Positions 1 to 8,420 of a DNA stretch of 64,000 nucleotides are shown in pieces (the stretch's first letter is position 1; the number at the start of each line of letters is the position of its first letter). Made by a program: the position numbers and the translations under genes. This DNA comes from Lachnospiraceae bacterium (GTDB lineage Bacteria; Bacillota; Clostridia; Lachnospirales; Lachnospiraceae). The stretch lies in NCBI GenBank assembly GCA_902363665.1, contig CABJAW010000007.1:1-64000 (forward strand). The letters run 5' to 3'. Under the pieces are notes generated by a model, which saw only the letters and a list, made by a program, of their open reading frames with translations, made no database searches and was not told the DNA's origin.

Positions 1-150
1 AACGAGAGCGGCCGCACATTTTGATTGATGTGTCAACTATAATTTATAAATTTTTGTTAGAGGTTTACCTCATAGTGAACCAATAAGCTTAACTAAGTGA
101 CATTGGCTCTGAACAGTTACAAAAAATGATTGAGAGAAGGAGAAAGATAA

Positions 151-486
151 ATGGCATCAGAAACCAAGACTACCGTACTGTGCGGTGCGAATTCATACGA
201 AGAGAAATATTATCTGAATCCGAAGTTCAGTAATCTTCCAAAGCAGATCAAGGATGAACTGCAAATCATGTGCGTCATGTATGTCAATGATGTCGGCGGT
301 ATTTTCCTGGTTGAATATGATGAGGACGGATCTTTGCATTTTCGTACAGAAGCGATCGAGAATGACACGACGTACGATGAGATCGGCGGCGTGCTGAAGA
401 TCAAGGAACTGCAGCGCACGAAGGAAGAACTGCTGCGGTCACTGGAACTGTATTATAAAGTATTGATGGCAAACGGCCTGGAGTAA
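151..486 (+). CDS. DUF6145-like small protein
   Basis: A 111-residue acidic protein with no signal peptide or membrane segment. It resembles the DUF6145 family, small Clostridia proteins of unknown role often found just before dusB; that assignment is from memory of the family. The start is supported by a GAGAAGGAG ribosome binding site 8 bases upstream of the ATG. The gene ends 3 bases before dusB, so the two are very likely co-transcribed. No catalytic motif is visible and I assign no function. Confidence 0.7.
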   Translation: MASETKTTVLCGANSYEEKYYLNPKFSNLPKQIKDELQIMCVMYVNDVGGIFLVEYDEDGSLHFRTEAIENDTTYDEIGGVLKIKELQRTKEELLRSLELYYKVLMANGLE

Positions 487-489
487 TAT

Positions 490-1443
490 ATGAAGATAGG
501 AAATGTAACACTGAAAAATCAGGTGATACTGGCGCCAATGGCAGGGGTAAGTGACCTGCCATTTCGTCTGCTCTGCAAAGAACAGGGGGCAGGGATGGTC
601 TGCACGGAGATGGTGAGCGCAAAGGCGATCGCGTATCACAATAGAAATACGATTCCGCTTCTTGCGGTATCCGAGGAGGAACGGCCGGTTTCTTTGCAGC
701 TGTTTGGGTCAGATCCGGACATTATCAGTGAGATGGCAGCATATATTGAAGAGCGGCCGTTTGATATTCTCGATCTGAACATGGGGTGCCCGGTGCCGAA
801 AGTGGCAGGAAACGGAGAAGGCTCTGCGCTGATGAAACGGCCGGATCTTGTCGATGCGATCGTCCGCAAAACGGTGAGCCGGATCAGAAAACCGGTCACG
901 GTAAAGATCCGAAGCGGTTTTACCGCCGACACGGTCAATGCGGTCGAGATCGCAAAGATTGCGGAGGCTGCAGGCGCCTCGGCTGTGGCAGTACACGGAA
1001 GGACACGTGAGCAGTACTACACCGGAAAAGCCGACTGGGACATCATCCGTCAGGTAAAAGAGGCGGTGAAGATTCCTGTGATCGGGAACGGAGATGTTGA
1101 TTCACCGGAAAGCGCGAAGCGGATGCTTGACGAGACAGGCTGCGACGGTGTTATGGTCGGGCGGGCCGTGCGCGGCAATCCATGGCTGTTCCGAGAGATC
1201 GTGGCATATCTGGAAGGAAAACCGGTGCCAAAGCGCCCTTCCAAAGAAGAGATTCTGGAAACAATGCTGCGCCATACAAGGCTGCAGCTGGAGTTCAAGG
1301 GAGAATATACCGGCATGCGGGAGATGCGGAAGCACATTGCGTGGTATACCGCCGGTTTCCCAAATTCCGCAAAGCTGCGCGATGCGATCAACGCCGTGGA
1401 AACGTACCGTGAACTGGAGACGCTCCTGCACGAAAGGTTCTGA
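490..1443 (+). CDS. dusB: tRNA-dihydrouridine synthase
   Basis: A flavoenzyme that reduces uridine to dihydrouridine in the tRNA D-loop, in the cytoplasm. The 317 residues are full length for DusB. The N-terminus reads VILAPMAGVSDLPFR, the FMN-binding start of the TIM barrel. The catalytic cysteine is Cys100 in NMGCPVPKVAGNGEGSALM, and the phosphate-binding GNGDV and DGVMVGRA motifs lie near 200 and 222. The start is the ATG 3 bases after the upstream stop. It is part of the chromosomal backbone with greA and lysS. The function is secure; the choice of DusB over other Dus paralogues rests on overall resemblance. Confidence 0.95.
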   Translation: MKIGNVTLKNQVILAPMAGVSDLPFRLLCKEQGAGMVCTEMVSAKAIAYHNRNTIPLLAVSEEERPVSLQLFGSDPDIISEMAAYIEERPFDILDLNMGCPVPKVAGNGEGSALMKRPDLVDAIVRKTVSRIRKPVTVKIRSGFTADTVNAVEIAKIAEAAGASAVAVHGRTREQYYTGKADWDIIRQVKEAVKIPVIGNGDVDSPESAKRMLDETGCDGVMVGRAVRGNPWLFREIVAYLEGKPVPKRPSKEEILETMLRHTRLQLEFKGEYTGMREMRKHIAWYTAGFPNSAKLRDAINAVETYRELETLLHERF

Positions 1444-1450
1444 TATTTCC

Positions 1451-1479
1451 TTGACAAACGGTACTTTATCGGCTATTAT
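1451..1479 (+). promoter_or_regulatory. Sigma-A promoter for greA-lysS
   Basis: A perfect -35 TTGACA (1451-1456) and a -10 TATTAT (1474-1479) are separated by 17 bases, just after dusB. Transcription would start near 1486 and give a leader of about 85 bases before greA. Confidence 0.75.
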
Positions 1480-1569
1480 AGTACGATGACTGCGATCCGG
1501 ATTCCCGTATTGCAGTTTTTGCAGAAAAGAAGATTCCAAGCCGGAACATAAGGAAGGGTGTAGATAATC

Positions 1570-2052
1570 ATGGAAGCAAAGAAGAATTTATTAACGTATG
1601 CTGGCCTGCAAAAGCTGGAGGACGAGCTTCACGACCTCAAGGTAAACCGCAGAAAAGAAGTGGCAGGCAAGATTAAAGAAGCAAGAGAGCAGGGAGACCT
1701 TTCTGAGAACGCTGAGTACGATGCAGCGAAAGATGAGCAGAGAGATATCGAGACCCGTATCGAAGAGATTGAGAAAATCCTCAAAAATGCAGAAGTAGTC
1801 GTTGAGGATGAAGTAGATGTCAACAAGATTAACGTCGGCTGTACCGTAAAAGTATACGACGAGGAGTTTGAGGAGGAGCTGGAGTTCAAGATCGTAGGTT
1901 CTTCCGAGGCGAACAGCCTTCAGGGCAAAATTTCCAATGAGTCCCCGGTCGGAAAAGCACTGATCGGACGCAGCATCGGCGATGTCGTAGAAGTAGAGAC
2001 ACAGGCGGGCGTGATTTCCTATAAAGTGCTCGCAATCGAGAGAAGTCTGTAA
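1570..2052 (+). CDS. greA: Transcription elongation factor GreA
   Basis: GreA rescues backtracked RNA polymerase by stimulating transcript cleavage through the secondary channel. The 160 residues match the usual length. The N-terminal coiled coil carries the [16 protein letters not shown] block at about 43-58, whose acidic tip residues act in cleavage. The C-terminal FKBP-like domain carries the [18 protein letters not shown] motif. The ATG has an AGGAAGGGTG ribosome binding site. It has its own promoter and lies 23 bases before lysS, a common arrangement in Clostridia. Confidence 0.97.
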   Translation: MEAKKNLLTYAGLQKLEDELHDLKVNRRKEVAGKIKEAREQGDLSENAEYDAAKDEQRDIETRIEEIEKILKNAEVVVEDEVDVNKINVGCTVKVYDEEFEEELEFKIVGSSEANSLQGKISNESPVGKALIGRSIGDVVEVETQAGVISYKVLAIERSL

Positions 2053-2075
2053 AAGAGAAGAAGGAGTGGAAAACA

Positions 2076-4016
2076 GTGGCAGAACAGAAGACGGAACAGG
2101 CAGTAGATACCAAGCAGCTTTTGAAGGTACGCCGTGAGAAGCTGGCTGAACTTCAGGCAAACGGACAGAATCCGTTTGAGATTACGAAATACGATGTGAC
2201 AAATCACAGCGCAGAGATCAAAGATAACTTTGAGGCACTGGAGTCAAAAACGGTGCGTATTGCGGGACGTATGATGTCCAAACGTGTGATGGGCAAAGCA
2301 TCTTTCTGCAATGTGCAGGATCTGCAGGGCGGCATTCAGTGCTACGTAGCGAGGGACAGCATCGGCGAAGAATCCTACAAGGGATTCAAAAAGCTGGATA
2401 TCGGTGATATCATCGGCATCGAGGGAGAGGTATTCAAGACGAAGACCGGCGAGATTTCCATTCATGCCGCAAAGATAGTCCTGCTCTCCAAGAGTCTTCA
2501 GATCCTGCCGGAGAAGTACCACGGTCTTACAAATACAGATACAAGATACCGTCAGCGTTATGTGGATCTCATCATGAATCCGGAAGTGAAAGATACCTTT
2601 ATCAAGCGTTCCCGCATCATCAGCACGATCCGCAAATATCTGGATGGTCAGGGCTTTATGGAAGTGGAGACTCCGATGCTGGTAGCAAATGCAGGCGGCG
2701 CTGCGGCACGTCCGTTTGAGACCCATTTCAACGCGCTGAACGAAGACCTGAGACTCCGCATCTCCCTAGAGCTTTACCTGAAGCGACTGATCGTAGGCGG
2801 TCTGGAGCGCGTCTATGAGATCGGCCGTGTATTCCGTAACGAGGGACTGGATACGAGACACAATCCGGAGTTTACCCTGATGGAACTGTATCAGGCATAC
2901 ACCGATTACAACGGAATGATGGATCTGACCGAGAATCTGTACCGCTACGTGGCACAGGAAGTGCTCGGCACGACAAAGATCGTTTACAAGGGCATTGAGA
3001 TGGATCTGGGCAAGCCGTTTGAGCGCCTGACCATGGTTGACGCGGTTAAGAAATATGGAAACGTTGACTGGAATGAAGTGAAAGATCTGGAGCAGGCAAG
3101 AGCGCTTGCAAAAGAGCATGGAATTGAATTTGAGGAGAGACATAAGAAGGGAGATATCCTGAACCTGTTCTTCGAGAAGTATGTCGAGGAGCATCTGCTT
3201 CAGCCGACCTTTATTATGGATCATCCGGTTGAGATTTCACCGCTGACCAAGAAAAAACCGGAAAATCCGGATTACGTAGAGCGCTTTGAGTTCTTCATGA
3301 ACGGCTGGGAGATGGCGAACGCTTACTCCGAGCTGAATGACCCGATCGATCAGAGAGAGCGTTTCAAGGAGCAGGATGCTCTGGCAGACGCAGGCGACGA
3401 GGAAGCAAACCACACCGACGAAGATTTCCTGAACGCACTGGAGATCGGTATGCCTCCGACAGGCGGTATTGGTTTCGGCATCGACCGTATGTGCATGCTC
3501 CTGACCGGTGCAGAGGCAATCCGTGATGTGCTGCTTTTCCCGACAATGAAGTCCTTAGATGGTGTAAATAAGAAAAATGATGTAAATAATACAGCTTCTG
3601 AAGCACCTGAAAAAAATGTAAAAACTGAGTCCGAAAAGATTGATTTCTCCAACGTAAAGATTGAGCCAATCTTTGAAGAGATGGTGGATTTCGATACATT
3701 CAGTAAGTCTGATTTCAGAGCAGTTAAGATTTTAGCTTGTGAAGCAGTACCGAAGTCAAAGAAGCTTCTGAAGTTTACATTAGATGATGGAGAACGCAAA
3801 GACCGTGTGATTTTAAGCGGTATTCACGAGTATTACGAGCCGGAAGAACTGGTTGGTAAGACAGCAATCGCTATCGTGAACCTGCCACCGAGAAAGATGA
3901 TGGGAATTGACTCCGAGGGTATGCTGATTTCAGCAGTACACGAGGAAGACGGTCACGAAGGACTGAACCTTCTGATGGTTGATGACCACATTCCGGCAGG
4001 TGCAAAGCTCTATTAA
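2076..4016 (+). CDS. lysS: Lysyl-tRNA synthetase with C-terminal tRNA-binding domain
   Basis: A class II synthetase that charges tRNA-Lys. The start is the GTG at 2076, behind AAGGAG. Residues 1-490 hold the OB anticodon-binding domain and the catalytic core: motif 2 around [20 protein letters not shown] and motif 3 in [16 protein letters not shown] usual LysS would stop soon after LLFPTMK. This one continues, at 646 residues, with a charged linker and a CsaA/MetRS-type tRNA-binding OB domain (about 535-646; [26 protein letters not shown]). I saw no TTA leucine codons in the core, but several from 3555 onward, so the extension may have a separate origin. Confidence 0.95.
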   Translation: MAEQKTEQAVDTKQLLKVRREKLAELQANGQNPFEITKYDVTNHSAEIKDNFEALESKTVRIAGRMMSKRVMGKASFCNVQDLQGGIQCYVARDSIGEESYKGFKKLDIGDIIGIEGEVFKTKTGEISIHAAKIVLLSKSLQILPEKYHGLTNTDTRYRQRYVDLIMNPEVKDTFIKRSRIISTIRKYLDGQGFMEVETPMLVANAGGAAARPFETHFNALNEDLRLRISLELYLKRLIVGGLERVYEIGRVFRNEGLDTRHNPEFTLMELYQAYTDYNGMMDLTENLYRYVAQEVLGTTKIVYKGIEMDLGKPFERLTMVDAVKKYGNVDWNEVKDLEQARALAKEHGIEFEERHKKGDILNLFFEKYVEEHLLQPTFIMDHPVEISPLTKKKPENPDYVERFEFFMNGWEMANAYSELNDPIDQRERFKEQDALADAGDEEANHTDEDFLNALEIGMPPTGGIGFGIDRMCMLLTGAEAIRDVLLFPTMKSLDGVNKKNDVNNTASEAPEKNVKTESEKIDFSNVKIEPIFEEMVDFDTFSKSDFRAVKILACEAVPKSKKLLKFTLDDGERKDRVILSGIHEYYEPEELVGKTAIAIVNLPPRKMMGIDSEGMLISAVHEEDGHEGLNLLMVDDHIPAGAKLY

Positions 4017-4111
4017 GATGATGTAAAGATGTACCGTTTTAAAAAATAAACGGGACGTACTTCATTTGATAAAAAACTGAAAAAACAGCGATTTACATCA
4101 AACTTACATCA
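3578..4111. repeat. TTACATCA octamers around the left ICE border
   Basis: The octamer TTACATCA occurs at 4093-4100 and 4104-4111, one helical turn apart. Its complement TGATGTAA occurs at 3578-3585 (inside lysS) and 4019-4026 (just after the lysS stop). Short direct repeats near an element end are typical arm-binding sites for tyrosine integrases. The assignment is inference, since the integrase gene is not in the window. Confidence 0.4.
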
Positions 4112-4165
4112 ATTGATGCAGAAATCGGTGCAAGCAAGAAAAAATCGCATATTTTAAAGATATAT

Positions 4166-4197
4166 GGGCAGTTCCATTGCGGAATTGCCCATTTTCA
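4166..4197 (+). terminator. Hairpin upstream of the VOC gene
   Basis: GGGCAGTTCC (4166-4175) pairs with GGAATTGCCC (4181-4190), followed by ATTTTC. It could end transcription from lysS. The T run is short. Confidence 0.55.
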
Positions 4198-4249
4198 AAA
4201 TGAGAGAAAAACAAATCGGTATTTATCATTTGTTAAGGAGGAATAGTAA

Positions 4250-4702
4250 ATGGTTGGAAGAATTTATCACGTTGGATTAACCGTTTCTGATTTGGATCGC
4301 TCGATTGCTTTCTACAGAGATATTCTTGGGCTTGAATTTCAGGGCGAAATCCTTATGGAAGGCGAAGAGACAGATAAAATGTTCCGTAAGGAAAATTGTA
4401 AAGCAAGGGTTGCATATTTGAATGGTTCGAAGGCTCTTGAAACACCACCTGTTGAATTGATTCAGTTTGTAGATAGCAAAATCCATAAAGAGCAATCAGA
4501 CTTGTTTACGACATCTATCTCAGAAGTATGCTTTTACACGGATGACATTGATTCTGTCTACAAAACCCTTATCGAAAATCATGTGGAGTGTTTGTCTGAA
4601 CCGCAGCATTTTGATTTCAGGGCAGATGGATTTGGGGAAAGCAGAGCGTTTTATTTCAGAGACCCGGATGGAATCATTCTTGAGATGATGCAGCCTTTGT
4701 AA
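4250..4702 (+). CDS. VOC-family (glyoxalase/dioxygenase-like) protein
   Basis: A 150-residue vicinal-oxygen-chelate fold protein. The first half-module starts HVGLTVSDLDRSIAFYRDILGLEF and the second ends SRAFYFRDPDGIILEMM, with the metal-ligand positions (His, Glu) of the family. Members include glyoxalase I, fosfomycin thiol transferases and antibiotic-sequestering proteins; the sequence alone does not say which applies here. The start follows AAGGAGGAATAGTAA. It precedes the cat gene by 34 bases and may share its transcript, which would fit a resistance cargo unit. Confidence 0.8.
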   Translation: MVGRIYHVGLTVSDLDRSIAFYRDILGLEFQGEILMEGEETDKMFRKENCKARVAYLNGSKALETPPVELIQFVDSKIHKEQSDLFTTSISEVCFYTDDIDSVYKTLIENHVECLSEPQHFDFRADGFGESRAFYFRDPDGIILEMMQPL

Positions 4703-4736
4703 AAGGACAATAATCAGAATTTGCGAGGGAACTTAG

Positions 4737-5360
4737 ATGGTATTCGAAAAAATTGATAGAAGTAGTTGGAAACGGAATGAGTATTTTGAACATTACTTTA
4801 CGAATATACCTTGCACATACAGTATGACTGTTAAATTGGATATTACACAAATAAAAAAGAAACGAATGAAATTATACCCTGCGATGCTTTATTATCTTGC
4901 AACGATTGTAAACCGTCATTCAGAGTTTAGAACGGCAATTAATCAGGAGGGTGAACTGGGAATATATGACGAGATGATACCCAGCTATACCATATTCCAT
5001 GAGGACACAGAGACATTTTCCAACCTTTGGACACCATACATACCAGATTTTGAAGCATTTTCTATGGCGTATGCGAATGATATGCAACGGTATGGAAGCA
5101 ATTATGGAATGATAGGAAAACCAGATGTACCCGAAAATGTTTTTAATGTATCGATGATACCATGGTCAACCTTCGATGGCTTTAATCTGAATTTGCAGAA
5201 AGGATATGATTATTTGATTCCTATTTTTACGATGGGGAAATATTACAGAGATGATGAAAAAATCATACTTCCTCTCGCCATCCAAGTGCATCATGCAGTG
5301 TGTGATGGATTTCATATCTGCCGGTTTGTCAATGAACTGCAAGAATTGATAAATAGTTAA
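4737..5360 (+). CDS. catP: Chloramphenicol O-acetyltransferase, CatP-like
   Basis: Transfers acetyl from acetyl-CoA to chloramphenicol and inactivates it. At 207 residues it is the size of the catP group. It carries the catalytic HHAVCDG motif with His186, the substrate-pocket stretch SMIPWSTFDGFNLN, and the N-terminal MVFEKIDRSSW. From memory it closely resembles CatP of the clostridial Tn4451/Tn4453 elements, with scattered differences, so a catP variant is more likely than catP itself. A strong terminator follows. This is clear resistance cargo at the left end of the ICE. Confidence 0.9.
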   Translation: MVFEKIDRSSWKRNEYFEHYFTNIPCTYSMTVKLDITQIKKKRMKLYPAMLYYLATIVNRHSEFRTAINQEGELGIYDEMIPSYTIFHEDTETFSNLWTPYIPDFEAFSMAYANDMQRYGSNYGMIGKPDVPENVFNVSMIPWSTFDGFNLNLQKGYDYLIPIFTMGKYYRDDEKIILPLAIQVHHAVCDGFHICRFVNELQELINS

Positions 5361-5373
5361 CTTCAAGTTTACC

Positions 5374-5417
5374 AAGCCCTTTGAGAGAGGATAAATCCTT
5401 TTCTCAAAGGGCTTTTT
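5374..5417 (+). terminator. Terminator after cat
   Basis: AAGCCCTTTGAGA (5374-5386) pairs perfectly with TCTCAAAGGGCTT (5402-5414), followed by a T-rich run. A classic intrinsic terminator. Confidence 0.9.
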
Positions 5418-5497
5418 AATTTTACCGACATTCGTAAACTACAAGTAAAAGCCAAAACTTCATATACTCTAATCACAGAGGAAGTGGAGGTTTTGAT

Positions 5498-6883
5498 ATG
5501 AGTAACAGCTTAGCGACAGTACATCCCGAATTGGTTGCCGAGTGGTCGGAAAAGAATTTGCCACTGACACCGGACAGCATAACTTTCGGCTCGAATAAAA
5601 AGGTATGGTGGAAAGGTGCTTGCGGTCACGAATGGGAAACAAGTATAAAGGCACGTTCCAGTGGCGAGAAATGCCCCATATGCTCCGGTGCGAGAGTGAT
5701 TGCAGGTATTAACGATTTGGCGACATTAGAGACATTATTGGTAAAGCAGTGGTCGAAAAAGAATAAGATAAAACCGACAGAGGTTTCTATTGGTTCTCAT
5801 AAGAAAGTGATTTGGAGATGTGAGAAAGGACACGAGTGGGAAGCTGCCGTTAAGAGCAGGACAATAAATAAAACAGATTGCCCGTATTGCTCCCATAACA
5901 AAGTGTTGGCAGGATTTAATGACCTTGCAACACTTCTGCCGGATATAGCAGCCGAGTGGTCGGACAGAAATTATCCGTTACTTCCAACTCAGGTTACGGT
6001 CTTTGCCAATCGTAAGGTTTGGTGGAAGTGTAAGAATTGCGGCAAAGAGTGGAACACCCTTATTTCTACCCGTTCCGGTGGGAGTAAATGCCCGTATTGC
6101 AGTGGGTACATATTCCTGAAAGGATTTAATGATTTGCAGACAACACACCCTGAAATTGCTTCGGAGTGGTCGGAGAAGAACTTGCCATTGAAGCCTGATG
6201 AAGTAAATGCAAAGTCGAGGAAAAATGTCTGGTGGAGATGCGGTAAATGCGGTAACGAGTGGAAATCAGTTATCAATGCTCGTGTGAAAGGTACGGTATG
6301 CCCCGTTTGTGCGGAGAGAGAAGTTCTTGCCGGATATAATGATTTGGCGACGACAGATAATCAGCTTCTCAGTGAATGGGATTATGAACAGAATAAATTG
6401 AAGCCGACAGAAGTATCACGAACTTCAGCAAAGAGAGCGTGGTGGAAATGCAGGCACGGTCATTCGTGGAGTATGAAGATAAATGAAAGAACGATATTGA
6501 ATAAAGGCTGCCGAATTTGTGAGCAAGAATATTTGTCATTGTTTCCTGCTTTGGCTGTCAGCTATTATTCTAATAAGAAAGGCTTGAAAGCAGAACTTGG
6601 TTCTGACCGATTGCTTGGAGTTCCGCTTGAAACATACATACCTTCAGAAAAGTTGGCTATTGAGTCAGGAAGTGCCGATGAGAATATAGAAATAATGAAA
6701 GCATATATGTGCAAGCAAAGAGGAATAAGGCTGATTAAGCTGCCGATGAAAGGCACAGAACTGGATTATGCCAATAGCTTAAAGAAAGCTTTTCAGAGCG
6801 TACATATATTTATTTCTTCTGATACAGAGGAAGATGTGGAGATAATCAAAAATACATTTGAAAGATGGAGGGATAGCCAATGA
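5498..6883 (+). CDS. Five-repeat zinc-ribbon protein with Vsr-like C-terminus
   Basis: A 461-residue protein built of five tandem DUF4379-type zinc-ribbon modules of about 67 residues. Each has the pattern hPEhAxEWSxxN, KVWWKC, a GHEW or KEW element and a CPxC pair. The last quarter (about 355-461) reads LETYIPSEKLAIESGSADENIEIMKAYMC then RGIRLIKLP, which resembles the Vsr/PDDEXK-type endonuclease fold usually attached to these modules. The usual second acidic residue is not obvious, so activity is uncertain. Likely a DNA-binding nuclease-like protein. A small gene overlaps its stop by four bases. Confidence 0.75.
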   Translation: MSNSLATVHPELVAEWSEKNLPLTPDSITFGSNKKVWWKGACGHEWETSIKARSSGEKCPICSGARVIAGINDLATLETLLVKQWSKKNKIKPTEVSIGSHKKVIWRCEKGHEWEAAVKSRTINKTDCPYCSHNKVLAGFNDLATLLPDIAAEWSDRNYPLLPTQVTVFANRKVWWKCKNCGKEWNTLISTRSGGSKCPYCSGYIFLKGFNDLQTTHPEIASEWSEKNLPLKPDEVNAKSRKNVWWRCGKCGNEWKSVINARVKGTVCPVCAEREVLAGYNDLATTDNQLLSEWDYEQNKLKPTEVSRTSAKRAWWKCRHGHSWSMKINERTILNKGCRICEQEYLSLFPALAVSYYSNKKGLKAELGSDRLLGVPLETYIPSEKLAIESGSADENIEIMKAYMCKQRGIRLIKLPMKGTELDYANSLKKAFQSVHIFISSDTEEDVEIIKNTFERWRDSQ

Positions 6884-7059
6884 GAGAGAAAACCTATCAT
6901 CTATACTTAAATGAAGAAGAACGAAGCCGAGTGATACAATCGCTCATTGAATTGAAGAACAATTTAGCAGCTCAGGGACGATACACCGACGCAGTAGATA
7001 ATGTTCTATGTAAAGTGCTTGAAGCAAAGAAAAAGAAATTGAAAATTGAATACATTTAG
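6880..7059 (+). CDS. Small basic-helical ICE protein (59 aa)
   Basis: The 59-residue frame starts MREKTYHLYLNEEERSRVIQ. Its ATGA start overlaps the stop of the zinc-ribbon gene, so translation is coupled. It is highly charged and predicted helical with a lysine-rich tail, and has no transmembrane segment. Similar short proteins are common in Tn1549-like ICEs. No function is assigned. Confidence 0.6.
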   Translation: MREKTYHLYLNEEERSRVIQSLIELKNNLAAQGRYTDAVDNVLCKVLEAKKKKLKIEYI

Positions 7060-7070
7060 AACGTTGATTT

Positions 7071-7107
7071 GCCGTCTGTTTCCTAACCGGAGCAGGCGGC
7101 TTTTTTT
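7071..7107 (+). terminator. Terminator after the left cargo
   Basis: GCCGTCTG (7071-7078) and CAGGCGGC (7093-7100) form a stem with one weak pair, followed by seven Ts. Confidence 0.8.
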
Positions 7108-7147
7108 ATTTCAAAAAATTTTTCAAAAAAATTTTCGGAAAAGCGGC

Positions 7148-7208
7148 GATTTTGGGTGTGCATTTCATACCCCTTTGTCCAAATGAGTGAAGGGGTTCAT
7201 TCCGGATA
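7148..7208. repeat. Copy A of a 61-65 bp intergenic repeat
   Basis: Begins GATTTTGGGTGTGCATTTCA and ends ATTCCGGATA. It contains the stem CCCCTT...AAGGGG. It is nearly identical to 62964-63028 at the other end of the ICE, which has a 4-base insertion and three substitutions. It lies in noncoding DNA upstream of parA. Confidence 0.85.
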
Positions 7209-7595
7209 GCAAAAACGGAAGCCTTTTCGCTTGAAAATTGAATAAGTCATTCACTAAGACTTTATTTCTGATGATAGCCACTTTAGCAGGTACGCCGTAA
7301 TTTTTCTTTTTCAGAATAGCGAGAACTCCGGCTATGAGTATCGGGTTGCCCCTGATATGGCGATGACAGTCAGAATGATAATGATACTTCTCTACGGAGC
7401 TGGCGGAGTACCCGGCAGAGGTTAGAATCCTATGATGCAGATAAGCAGTCTGTTCCTTAGTGATTTCCCATAAGCATTTTGCTTGGCAAGGGGTGTTGAG
7501 AACAAATATTGCTATGACCGATTAGGAAATGAGTCGGTCAGGTACATAGCCATAATGCGGTGGCTATGAATTTTCAGAAAGGAGGGCAAAAAGAA
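7209..7595 (+). promoter_or_regulatory. Structured leader upstream of parA
   Basis: About 390 bases with no supported gene. Near the 3' end CATAGCCA (7545-7552) can pair with the upstream GCTATG (7511-7516), enclosing a TGACCGA/TCGGTCA stem. It can instead pair with the downstream TGGCTATG (7561-7568). The two folds exclude each other, which suggests a switch acting on parA. There is no T run, so translation control or RNA processing fits better than termination. No functional class is recognised. Confidence 0.45.
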
Positions 7596-8420
7596 GTGTC
7601 AAACTGTAAAACGATTTCCGTATGTAACCAGAAAGGCGGAGTCGGAAAGACCACCACAACAGTTAATCTCGGAGTCGGGCTTGCAATGCAGGGCAAGAAA
7701 GTATTGCTCATAGACGCAGACCCGCAGGGCGATTTAACGACTTGTCTTGGTTGGCAGGATACAGACGGCTTGGGTATCACGCTTGCAACGAAACTCACAG
7801 ATGTAATCAATGAAACGATGACAGACCCTATGGTTGGTATCCTGCACCACGAAGAAGGTGTTGACCTTGTTCCGGCAAATCTTGAGCTTTCAGCAATGGA
7901 ATTTAACCTTGTGAACGCAATGAGCAGAGAAACTACACTCAAGAATTATCTGAGTCAAGTGAAGAACAGATATGATTATGTAATTATAGACTGTATGCCT
8001 TCACTTGGTATGGTTACTCTTAATGCTTTATCGGCGGCAGACAGTGTTATCATTCCGGTTCAGGCTCAGTATTTGCCTGCAAAGGGAATGGCACAGCTTG
8101 TGCAGACCATTTCAAAAGTAAAGAAGTATATCAATCCGGATATTAAGATAGATGGTATGCTACTTACTTTGGTGGATAGCCGAACAAACCTTGCAAAGAG
8201 TACGGTGGAAGCACTCAGGGCGAATTTCGGTAATCAGATAAGAATGTATCGAACACAAATCCCGATTGCCGTAAAAGCCGCTGAAACTTCTTCCAAAGGC
8301 AAGAGCATTTATGCTTATGAGCCAAACAGCACAGTGTCTAAGGCATACGCTGAATTTACAAAGGAGGTGTTAGCCGATGGCAGGAAGAAAGAGCGACTTC
8401 ACTCTCACGAAGCTCGATGA
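7596..8420 (+). CDS. parA: ParA/Soj-family partition ATPase
   Basis: A deviant-Walker ATPase of 274 residues that works with ParB in partition or maintenance of the element, probably when it is circular. The N-terminus reads ISVCNQKGGVGKTTTT, the signature Walker A with the extra lysine; DADPQGD (A') follows at about 40 and YDYVIIDCMPSLG (Walker B) near 115. I place the start at the GTG at 7596, because AAAGGAGGG lies 8 bases upstream; an ATG at 7560 would add 12 residues. It overlaps parB by 44 bases. Confidence 0.92.
   Translation: MSNCKTISVCNQKGGVGKTTTTVNLGVGLAMQGKKVLLIDADPQGDLTTCLGWQDTDGLGITLATKLTDVINETMTDPMVGILHHEEGVDLVPANLELSAMEFNLVNAMSRETTLKNYLSQVKNRYDYVIIDCMPSLGMVTLNALSAADSVIIPVQAQYLPAKGMAQLVQTISKVKKYINPDIKIDGMLLTLVDSRTNLAKSTVEALRANFGNQIRMYRTQIPIAVKAAETSSKGKSIYAYEPNSTVSKAYAEFTKEVLADGRKKERLHSHEAR

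Noticed and set aside
1..150. Attachment site or promoter at the window start
   Set aside because: The stretch is AT-rich with a possible TATAAT, but nothing repeats elsewhere in the window and no element boundary can be shown.
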